Origin: Sutcliffiella sp. FSL R7-0096
GTDB taxonomy: Bacteria; Bacillota; Bacilli; Bacillales; Bacillaceae_I
DNA: 64,000 bases
Assembly (NCBI RefSeq): GCF_038595065.1
Contig: NZ_CP152003.1
Coordinates: 2,212,001 to 2,276,000 of the forward strand
Direction: 5' to 3'
In this document: positions 39,409-46,190 of the stretch, in pieces
Position numbering within the stretch: the first letter of the stretch is position 1
How the letters are laid out: the number at the start of each line of letters is the position of its first letter
The notes under the pieces: model-generated
What the model was told of the DNA's origin: nothing
Seen by the model: the letters and a program-made list of their open reading frames with translations, nothing else
Database searches by the model: none
Translations under genes and position numbers: made by a program

Positions 39409-39490
39409 GTGCGTAGACTCCGACGGGAGATAGCGTTTAGCGGAGACCCCGCAAGCGCCCCGTGGCAAGAGAAGCCAAGTGCGGAAATCA
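39409..39490. repeat. Degenerate GC-rich dispersed repeat inside the proline operon
   Basis: Phrases such as GCGTAGACTCCGACGGGA, GGAGACCCCGCAAGCG and GTGCGGAAATCACC match a worn copy of the Bacillaceae repeat family also seen at 18.2 kb. It lies between the proB stop and the proA ribosome site and is much richer in GC than its flanks. Confidence 0.6.
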
Positions 39491-39529
39491 CCAGCAGATT
39501 GAACGTATAAAAAAACTAGGAGGAATTTG

Positions 39530-40789
39530 ATGTCTTTATTAGTAGAGACAAATGTAGAAACACAAGCAAAAGAAGCGAAGAAAGCGACAAAGGTTGTCAG
39601 TCTTTTATCAACAGAAGAAAAGAACAGTATTCTTAAGCATATCGCTAACACCCTAGAAAGCAATGTATCACATATTCTTGAAGCCAATAATAAGGATTTG
39701 GACAAAGGACGCGAAAAAGGCTATACAGAAGCATATATGGACCGTCTGGCACTATCTGAAGACCGAATCGCAGATTTTGCAAATGGCCTAAGAGAAGTAG
39801 CAGAACTTGAGGATCCTGTTGGAGACATCCTTTCAGATTGGACATTGGAAAATGGCCTTCAAGTGGAAAAAGTCCGCGTACCACTTGGAGTGATCGGCAT
39901 GATCTATGAAGCACGTCCGAATGTGACAGTTGATGCGACTGGACTAGCATTGAAATCTGGTAATGCGATTGTATTAAAAGGCGGTTCTTCTGCCATCAAC
40001 TCCAACCAGGCGATTGTAGATGTTATTCATAAAGCGTTAAAGACAACATCTATTCCAGAACAAGCTGTGCAATTTATCGCAAGTACAGATCGTAAAGCAA
40101 CGCAAGAGCTGTTTACGATGAAGGAGCATATCGATGTATTGATTCCACGTGGAGGAGCATCTTTGATTAATGCAGTCGTAGAAAATGCCACAGTACCAGT
40201 CCTCGAGACAGGGGTTGGGAATTGCCACCTTTATATTGATAAAGATGCAGATGTCGAGAAAGCATTATCCATTGTCGTCAATGCCAAAACGGACCGTCCG
40301 GCGGTTTGTAATGCAGCAGAGACCTTGATTGTGCATGAGGCTTGGTTCACCGCCAACCAAGATGCGTTAGTCAATATGTTTGAGGAAAGTGGCATTGCGG
40401 TTCATGGAGATGACAAAGTTCTTGAAATGATCCCAGGAGCTGTAAAAGCAGGTCTTGAAGATTGGACGAATGAATATTTAAGCTTGGATATTGCAGTAAA
40501 AGTGGTAGCTGACCTAGATGAGGCTATCGACCATATTGATGAGTATGGAACGAAACATTCAGAAGCCATCGTTACGGAAAACAAAGAAACTGCGAGTAAA
40601 TTTTTGAAACTTGTAGATGCAGCTGCTGTTTATCATAATGCATCCACACGTTTCACAGATGGTGGAGCTTTAGGGTTCGGTGCAGAGATTGGGATATCCA
40701 CTCAAAAACTTCATGCTCGTGGTCCTATGGGGTTACCTGCATTAACAACGGTTAAATTTCAAATGACTGGTAACGGTCAGATTAGATGA
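39530..40789 (+). CDS. proA: Gamma-glutamyl phosphate reductase
   Basis: ProA reduces gamma-glutamyl phosphate to glutamate semialdehyde, the second proline step. The 419-residue protein carries VPLGVIGMIYEARPNVT and the catalytic-Cys region TDRPAVCNAAETL of the aldehyde dehydrogenase fold. ATG 39530 was chosen over TTG 39527 because aggagg lies 6 bp before it. It completes the proI-proB-proA set and ends at a terminator. Confidence 0.97.
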   Translation: MSLLVETNVETQAKEAKKATKVVSLLSTEEKNSILKHIANTLESNVSHILEANNKDLDKGREKGYTEAYMDRLALSEDRIADFANGLREVAELEDPVGDILSDWTLENGLQVEKVRVPLGVIGMIYEARPNVTVDATGLALKSGNAIVLKGGSSAINSNQAIVDVIHKALKTTSIPEQAVQFIASTDRKATQELFTMKEHIDVLIPRGGASLINAVVENATVPVLETGVGNCHLYIDKDADVEKALSIVVNAKTDRPAVCNAAETLIVHEAWFTANQDALVNMFEESGIAVHGDDKVLEMIPGAVKAGLEDWTNEYLSLDIAVKVVADLDEAIDHIDEYGTKHSEAIVTENKETASKFLKLVDAAAVYHNASTRFTDGGALGFGAEIGISTQKLHARGPMGLPALTTVKFQMTGNGQIR

Positions 40790-40799
40790 TCCTTTAATA

Positions 40800-40834
40800 G
40801 GGCTTACCTCAAATACGGGGTAAGTCCTTTTTTA
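40800..40834 (+). terminator. Terminator after proA
   Basis: GGGCTTACC pairs with GGTAAGTCC (one mismatch) and is followed by seven T. Confidence 0.88.
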
Positions 40835-40911
40835 TTTTACTACTGAAAAAGAGGGAAGATATGCTAATTGATAGAATTAATGCATATACAGATAGAAAAG
40901 GGGTTCATGTT

Positions 40912-41403
40912 ATGGAAAACACAGTAGGAAAAATTCTTCAAATTCTGGGATTTATCGTGGTTGGCGTAGGTGTATTGCTTGCAATAATTTTTGCATCAGA
41001 AACAGGTAGTATAGGTATGGCCATATCAGCTTTGTTTACTTCTTTTGTAGGCGGAATGGTTTTGATCGGGATTGCTGAAATTATCCGTTTGCTTGAAAGA
41101 GTGGTCCAAAAGGTTAATCCATTTCCAACAGTGGCCCAATCTATTAAGTCAGGAGTAGAGGTCACCAATCAACCAGTAGTGTTAACGGAAGAAAACAAAG
41201 AAGAAATAAAAGCATTTCTTCAAAATAATGACATCCAATACGAACGAATTATATCGACCCCTAGAGAGGATTTCTTCATCGTCGTCTTAAAGTACGAAGC
41301 CATGTTAATAGAGCTTGGTGGATTTCAGCCAAAGTTGATCAGTAAAGAAAAATGGCCTGGTGATTTGAAGAAATGGTACGAATCCAAGGAAAACAATAGG
41401 TGA
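40912..41403 (+). CDS. Two-helix membrane protein, function unknown
   Basis: The 163-residue protein has two N-terminal membrane helices (about 8-28 and 35-58) and a soluble C-terminal domain with KEEIKAFLQNNDIQYERI and GGFQPKLISKEKWPGDLKKW. I do not recognise the family. ATG 40912 was chosen because aaagggg lies about 8 bp upstream; the frame extends back to 40861. It stands alone between two terminators. Confidence 0.75.
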   Translation: MENTVGKILQILGFIVVGVGVLLAIIFASETGSIGMAISALFTSFVGGMVLIGIAEIIRLLERVVQKVNPFPTVAQSIKSGVEVTNQPVVLTEENKEEIKAFLQNNDIQYERIISTPREDFFIVVLKYEAMLIELGGFQPKLISKEKWPGDLKKWYESKENNR

Positions 41404-41416
41404 AGAACATCAATTA

Positions 41417-41446
41417 AGACCGTGAACCATAACTAACGGTCTTTTT
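41417..41446 (+). terminator. Terminator after the two-helix membrane protein gene
   Basis: AGACCGT pairs with ACGGTCT around a 12-base loop, followed by five T. Confidence 0.8.
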
Positions 41447-41578
41447 CATTTATAATCGTAAACTCTTTTATCTCTCAACTGTATTTTCGAATAAATAGAT
41501 GTCAACTAATCTATCAGCCCTATCAAAGTAAAAATAATAGAATATAATGAATTAGTTTTAAAGAAAGGGGGGAAACAG

Positions 41579-41938
41579 ATGGCACAAAAAACATTTAATA
41601 ACCGCAGTGCAGCCACTTTACAAATGGCTCTCCTTGTGCGTCAAGGAAGCAATCCAGCTAATTTTGCAGGAGAAGTAGTATTCACACTAGCTCCAGGACA
41701 GTCAAGAACCATTTTCTACGGAAGTGATGAAGATCCATTCCTGAATGGGATTGTGATGTCGACTAATTTCAATGGAGATATTTACAGTAAAACTCAAATC
41801 GTCACAGTAAGAGGAACTCAGTTTGATAATCTATTGAACTTTAATAGCATTATCGACATTTTACCAATCTCTACAGACTATGTAATGTTTGGTCGTAATC
41901 CTGAAATGATTATGCAAGATAGAAACATGACCCCATAG
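41579..41938 (+). CDS. Small beta-rich protein, family not recognised
   Basis: The 119-residue protein is free of Cys and Trp, has no signal peptide or membrane helix, and is rich in Asn, Phe and hydroxylated residues, with alternating strands (GEVVFTLAPGQSRTIFYG, NGDIYSKTQIVTVRG). A compact beta-sandwich is likely. The ATG follows a strong gggggg site. Composition and isolation would suit a sporulation-phase or surface protein, but nothing here proves it. Confidence 0.65.
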   Translation: MAQKTFNNRSAATLQMALLVRQGSNPANFAGEVVFTLAPGQSRTIFYGSDEDPFLNGIVMSTNFNGDIYSKTQIVTVRGTQFDNLLNFNSIIDILPISTDYVMFGRNPEMIMQDRNMTP

Positions 41939-41992
41939 AAAAAATGAATGGTAGGACTTGTTCCTATCATTCATTAATTCAATAATTGTGTG

Positions 41993-42352
41993 CTAGTCAA
42001 TTATATTACTGTATATCAGGACTCCCTCCATTGCCTGTATGAAGTCTTCTTTTGCCTTGTCACGCCATTTTTGCTCAGAAGGGTAAAACATTTCTCGATA
42101 ACGCGATTCTAAAATTTCCACTGAGGTATCATTATTACTCCCTTTCTGTATCAGCTGATTCTCCATTATCGTCCTCTTTACTGAATCGATGGAAGACCAC
42201 AAGCCAGTCCCCATAGTTCCGAATTCGAAAGTAGTGGAATACAATTTTTTAACAGGGGCTATTTCGTCCTTGAGCATTGTGAAGTACTCAGGAACGTCAC
42301 CATTAGTTACATAGAATTCATCAGAGTCAGGGGTGAAGACAAGCGGATAGTT
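41993..42352 (-). pseudogene. C-terminal remnant of a DUF2817/M14-like peptidase
   Basis: About 120 codons read from NYPLVFTPDSDEF to a TAG stop, with TTFEFGTMGTG and MFYPSEQKWRDKAKEDF, resembling the C-terminal part of DUF2817 (M14-related) proteins. The N-terminal zinc-binding half is missing. Homology stops abruptly near 42352, where an omega-RNA-like leader begins on the plus strand, so the gene was probably cut by insertion of the IscB element. The first in-frame ATG (42277) is internal. Confidence 0.6.
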
Positions 42353-42354
42353 AA

Positions 42355-42468
42355 ATGTTGGTTAAGAACGGTCAACCACAAGTCATGCTTGTTATTCTAG
42401 CATGTTGCCAACACCTAAAAACATTGGCGAAGGGTACTCAAACTCCACTGATTAGGAGGGAATACAAA
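42355..42468 (+). ncRNA. Omega-RNA (HEARO)-like leader of the iscB fragment
   Basis: The 114 bases before the iscB start form several local hairpins: GGTT/AACC (about 42359-42376), CATGCT/AGCATG (about 42382-42402), GCCAA/TTGGC (about 42406-42428) and CTCC/GGAG next to the start. Known IscB proteins use an RNA encoded immediately upstream of the gene, first described as the HEARO motif. Position and structure fit that class, but the covariance model was not run. The leader is probably inactive because its nuclease gene is broken. Confidence 0.6.
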
Positions 42469-42600
42469 ATGTTTGTATTCGTCTTTAATAAACACGGCGA
42501 AGCGCTAATGCCGTGCAAACCAAAAAAAGCACGACTTCTTTTGAAAGAAGAGACAGCAAAAATCATACTTAAACACAAAAAAACCAATTACTACCCCTAA
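42469..42600 (+). pseudogene. iscB: N-terminal fragment of IscB (RRXRR domain start)
   Basis: The first 32 codons, MFVFVFNKHGEALMPCKPKK followed by ARLLLKEETAKI, are the standard start of IscB-type RuvC/HNH nucleases (RRXRR/PLMP domain). After the ATC codon at 42562-42564 the similarity stops, and eleven unrelated codons lead to a stop. A good aggaggg site precedes the ATG. The missing continuation (VNYQPFRIQLLYG) is found at 50822, also behind an ATC codon, in the same orientation. Confidence 0.85.
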
Positions 42601-42717
42601 AATTGCCGCAATGATATAGCTGACATTTTAATAATTTTTCATTACATGTGACATAATAGGCGGTCCCGCTGCCACACCGATAAATCATGATGAACTGTAA
42701 GCTTCTTTATTTAATTA

Positions 42718-42851
42718 TTATTCATATATCATTTTTCTCGTCATTCCGCCATCCACTGTCAGGTTCTCTCCTGTAACAAAATCGTTCTCGCTGTCTGTAA
42801 GATACAAGCATGCCTTCGCTATGTCCGATGGCTTGCCCACTCTTTTGGAAA
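42718..42851 (-). pseudogene. C-terminal remnant of a short-chain dehydrogenase
   Basis: Some 44 codons read SKRVGKPSDIAKACLYLT then GENLTVDGGMTRKMIYE and stop. This is the classic SDR C-terminus (RxGxPxDIA... GxxxxVDGG). Upstream, similarity ends exactly at the edge of MITE copy D. The catalytic YxxxK and the Rossmann part are absent, also beyond the element. The gap 42601-42717 shows only a short minus-strand hydrophobic stretch. Confidence 0.75.
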
Positions 42852-43035
42852 TGCTATTTTCGCATATTTTGTTGCTTTTTCGGAATGTGTAATTTTCCGT
42901 ACTAAACGTTGCTGTCGTGCTCTTTTCCTGCATTTAAAAGGGGAACTGCATTCTATTTTCAGAGCAGAAAGGAGGTGAAAAGTCCAAATGCCGACTTTTT
43001 ACTAGCTTTTAGCTGCAATCTTTACGAAAAGAGCC
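42852..43035 (-). mobile_element. MITE-like element, copy D, without target duplication
   Basis: This 184-bp copy has ends tgctattttcgcata and tttacgaaaagagcc, the core gtcgtgctcttttcc near 42914-42928, and the internal stem AAAAGTC/GACTTTT (42978-42984 and 42993-42999). Its flanks TTTGGAAA and TTAAAGTT do not match, and the left flank is a truncated SDR gene whose other half is not on the right. This suggests recombination or deletion at the element. The 180 bp from here to pucB hold nothing recognisable. Confidence 0.8.
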
Positions 43036-43215
43036 TTAAAGTTTAACAGAAGCTGCAGCTCGAAAGGTTTGCAGAGAAAAACGGGGCTTACAGTTCATAA
43101 TCTTGTCTAGATAGTTTGAAGACACTTAAATGTTTTGCTGTTAGCTAATTGTTTTTTTTAGGCGAGCCTGCCGACATTTTTGATTCAGCACCATTTATTT
43201 TCTAATATACACATG

Positions 43216-43809
43216 CTATTGAAAATACCTATATTGGGTGGGCGTGTCGATATCTTGAAAACTTTTTCCTTCATTAAATTCAACCGTCAACCCTTTACTA
43301 TTATTTTTTAGGATACTGCGTGCACCTTCGTCTCCATTTAATTGATATAGTGCAGGAAAAAGTGTGGAATTAAATAGAACAGGGGGACATAGTACTCCAT
43401 TAGAAGATGAAGCAACGTAATTGGGCTTTTCTTTTTTGTATAGAGAAATAATATGGTCTATTATCTCTCTCGTAACAAACGGCTGATCTGCAAGTATTAT
43501 CATGACTGCCTCGGCCTGCATTTTCTGTGCAGTTTTTAATCCACATTTTAATGATTCAGCCTGACCCTGTGCTGATTCTTTACACCTTGTATGTATCCAA
43601 TTTTTTTTAAAATGTTCAAGAAAAAAGTAGGAGGGCAGCCATGAGAGAGAGTCATGTTCATTTGTAACAACAACAATACTATCTAAACTTGATGAAATAG
43701 CAGTTTCTAAAGCAATACTTCCAAGTGGTCTATCACCCAAAGGAAGAGAAAGTTTTGGACACCCCATTCTTTTGCTCTGACCTGCTGCTAGGTATATTCC
43801 GAAAATCAT
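43216..43809 (-). CDS. MocA-type molybdopterin cytidylyltransferase (PucB-like)
   Basis: The 197-residue nucleotidyltransferase has the N-terminal signature LAAGQSKRMGCPKL (8-21) and a LADQPFV metal site. MocA/PucB proteins attach CMP to molybdopterin for xanthine-dehydrogenase-type enzymes, and B. subtilis PucB is the closest analogue I know. It overlaps the end of the XdhC-like gene by 77 bp in another frame; the start is fixed because the signature begins seven residues after it and agagg precedes it. It ends a four-gene minus-strand operon. Confidence 0.85.
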   Translation of the reverse strand: MIFGIYLAAGQSKRMGCPKLSLPLGDRPLGSIALETAISSSLDSIVVVTNEHDSLSWLPSYFFLEHFKKNWIHTRCKESAQGQAESLKCGLKTAQKMQAEAVMIILADQPFVTREIIDHIISLYKKEKPNYVASSSNGVLCPPVLFNSTLFPALYQLNGDEGARSILKNNSKGLTVEFNEGKSFQDIDTPTQYRYFQ

Positions 43810-44821
43810 TGTGATTCCTCTTTCTAAGAGTTTTGATTAAGTCCGCAAGAATGCTAATAGCTATTTCCTCAGGTCCTTCAGCACCAATTGGGAGGCCTAC
43901 AGGGGAGTGGAGGAAATCAGGGATATCCTGCCCCTCTAAAAGGCGCAATGTTCGTTTTCTTGGACCCAGCACACCTAAATATTGTATTTTTTTCGTTATA
44001 GCTGTTTGAAGAATCTCTTGATCTTTTTGAAAATTGTGCGTCATAATAATAACGAAATCGTCTGGAGAAAAAGAAAAATCTCTTAAAAATGTACTTGGAA
44101 ATTCTAAACTTATTTCATCAGCATCTGGGAAATAAGTTCTGCTGCAGAATGCTGGGCGCCAATCGTTAATAATGGTATGAAATCCATTTTTCGCTGCTAA
44201 GTTAACAAGCGGCCTTACATCTTGTGTTGCCCCAAATATAATAAGACGCGGTTTCGGGTTAAATACTTGGAAAAAATATCTGTCTTTCATATTCTCTATA
44301 TAACCAGTTTCTTTTTTATGTTCAGAAAATAAGTTCTTTAGCTGAGGGAGGATTTCTCCATTCCATTCCCCAAAGCAGTCCTCTTTTTGTGTAAGGAAAA
44401 TATAGTCTAAAACCGTCCCATAGTTTGATAACCTTTTTACATGAAGTATAGGCATTCTTTGGTTTAAGTAGTTTTGAACCCTATTAAGATGTTTTTCGAG
44501 CTGAGCATCTACTTTCTCCAAGAGGACGGAGATAGTTCCATTACATCCGCTGCCCGTTCCCCAGATCAAGTCGTTCTTTGATTTCATATCGTATACAATG
44601 GTGCGGGAGGAATTTGTATTTAGTACGTCAGCGGCATTTGCTGCTAAATCATTTTCAAAACAACCTCCGCTTAAAAGCCCTGTCTGGGTGCCATCCTCCA
44701 TCATCATCATCATAGCTCCTTCCTTTCGATAAGAGGAGCCCTCGACATTTATTATAGTAGATAACACTTTTCTTTGTGCGGAATCCTGAAGTGAATTCAA
44801 TATATGGAAAAAGTCATTCAT
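43733..44821 (-). CDS. XdhC/PucA-type molybdenum hydroxylase maturation factor
   Basis: The XdhC family protects and sulfurates the molybdenum cofactor and hands it to xanthine dehydrogenase. The 362-residue protein has the N-terminal XdhC/CoxI part (RKEGAMMMM, GLLSGGCFEND, GTGSGCNG) and a C-terminal Rossmann domain (RLIIFGATQDVRPLVNLA, GVLGPRKRT, PVGLPIGAEGPEEIA). ATG 44821 is preferred over 44830 because gggag then sits 9 bp upstream. The last 28 or so residues (after KTLRKRN) are unusual and lie within the overlap with the MocA-like gene. Confidence 0.88.
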   Translation of the reverse strand: MNDFFHILNSLQDSAQRKVLSTIINVEGSSYRKEGAMMMMMEDGTQTGLLSGGCFENDLAANAADVLNTNSSRTIVYDMKSKNDLIWGTGSGCNGTISVLLEKVDAQLEKHLNRVQNYLNQRMPILHVKRLSNYGTVLDYIFLTQKEDCFGEWNGEILPQLKNLFSEHKKETGYIENMKDRYFFQVFNPKPRLIIFGATQDVRPLVNLAAKNGFHTIINDWRPAFCSRTYFPDADEISLEFPSTFLRDFSFSPDDFVIIMTHNFQKDQEILQTAITKKIQYLGVLGPRKRTLRLLEGQDIPDFLHSPVGLPIGAEGPEEIAISILADLIKTLRKRNHNDFRNIPSSRSEQKNGVSKTFSSFG

Positions 44822-44857
44822 TTTTTTCATCTCCCATGGACACTAGTCAGTTTGAAA

Positions 44858-45061
44858 TTAATTTTTTTTAATAACTACGTGATCTCCATTTGGGAGCTGA
44901 AGAATATTTGCTAAAAATGCCTCAGCAATAGAAGTGGAAATCGATTCCAATTCTTTTTCATCTTTTGCTAACAAAGAGAGAGGCGAACCGCCTAAGTACC
45001 GGTTTTTATCAATAGATATATATGCCAGTATTCCTTCTGATTGTCCTTCATCTTTTCCCAT
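44858..45061 (-). CDS. Small partner protein of YIEGIA (capping-complex-subunit type)
   Basis: The 67-residue protein (GILAYISIDKNRYLGGSP near the start, FLANILQLPNGDHVVIKK at the end) is of the kind found directly after YIEGIA genes in spore formers, where databases call it a capping complex subunit for YIEGIA. Its biochemical role is unknown. It starts 4 bp after the YIEGIA stop with an aggagg site, so the two are coupled. The xdhC-like gene follows 36 bp later. Confidence 0.75.
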   Translation of the reverse strand: MGKDEGQSEGILAYISIDKNRYLGGSPLSLLAKDEKELESISTSIAEAFLANILQLPNGDHVVIKKN

Positions 45062-45065
45062 TAAT

Positions 45066-45983
45066 TTATCCTCCTGTTTTTTTATTCAATAAGCTGGGAT
45101 TTTTTTTCACCGTCTCTAATAAAGGAGTAAGTAAAATGGTTTCTTTAAGAAGATCAAAGTTATTGATAATAGGGACTATTGCTATAATGATTTTTCCATC
45201 TGTCGGGTTTTGAACACTATAGATCTTCTTCTGGCCGAGTCTTCGTGCAGATTCAAATAATATAGCCTGACGTTGTCCGCCATTTAAAAGAGGAATTTGA
45301 AAGTGATCATGATTGGGATGAATAATGGCAGCAAGACCTTCCTCGGCAAACCACTTTTTCGCTTCCCCTTTTCCCATTAAATTGGAGACAAACATACCAT
45401 CTACGTATAATTCAGAACCCTTTATTTCAATTTTCCCCTCCGTTACTTTGGCTATATCTCTCACTTTTTTCCGTGCGGTTAAATACTTTAATAAATAGAA
45501 TAAGATAAGCCCAATTAAAGAACCACTTACGACTTCGATCCAGGCAGAAACATCGAAAAGCTCTTGTAATAGTTGAATCGTGAGAGCAGCAGCAAAGGAA
45601 ACGAGTAATGAGATATAGTTGCGCGCTTCAAATATTTTGGATATTCCGTCTATGTATGCATCACCTCGTTTTGCAAATTCCTCTCCTTCAAGATCCAAAA
45701 GACTTTCTCTTTCTACCTTTCGAACATCACGAAATTGTTGTATTGCTAAGCCAAGAAACGTAACTGCAGTAAAATTCTTTGTCATTAATGCTGGAATGAT
45801 AAACGCACCAAATGCAGCAGCAAGTCCTCCTGTAACAATATGTATTAAATAGCCGTTTGGATAATTAGGGTACTGTCTGTAATCTAAAATTATGTACAAA
45901 ATTCGTGCTAAAGTTCCTATTGCAGTCGCTGTTATAATAAGGACTAACATTTCAGGGGTTATGACGTCGTTGTTATTTGGCAT
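45066..45983 (-). CDS. YIEGIA-family membrane protein
   Basis: The 305-residue protein has about four membrane helices in its first 175 residues and a soluble C-terminal half. The namesake motif appears as DAYIDGISKIFEARNY near residues 108-123. The family is conserved in spore-forming Firmicutes; its function is not established. It heads a minus-strand operon that continues through its small partner into the xdhC- and mocA-like genes, and it is divergent from the molybdenum hydroxylase large subunit, an unusual setting. Confidence 0.82.
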   Translation of the reverse strand: MPNNNDVITPEMLVLIITATAIGTLARILYIILDYRQYPNYPNGYLIHIVTGGLAAAFGAFIIPALMTKNFTAVTFLGLAIQQFRDVRKVERESLLDLEGEEFAKRGDAYIDGISKIFEARNYISLLVSFAAALTIQLLQELFDVSAWIEVVSGSLIGLILFYLLKYLTARKKVRDIAKVTEGKIEIKGSELYVDGMFVSNLMGKGEAKKWFAEEGLAAIIHPNHDHFQIPLLNGGQRQAILFESARRLGQKKIYSVQNPTDGKIIIAIVPIINNFDLLKETILLTPLLETVKKNPSLLNKKTGG

Positions 45984-46190
45984 TATCGAAGAACTCCTTA
46001 CAAAGCAATTTGATAATAGGGTTTGTCGGATGAGAATTTTTATACGAAATTTAATTTTTTTCCATGTAAGGTATATTTTCCTTATTTTAACGAATGAAGC
46101 AAGTCACTAAAAACAATACTAAATTAATAATTAATCTTTTCTTAGGAACACTAAGATTTAGCAATATGTTAATAAAGGTGGCATTAATTG

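Noticed and set aside
42570-42660. Minus-strand hydrophobic segment (YIIAAILGVVIGFFVF)
   Set aside because: It resembles a membrane helix, but is flanked by stops and runs antisense into the iscB fragment, so it may be chance or a tiny relic.
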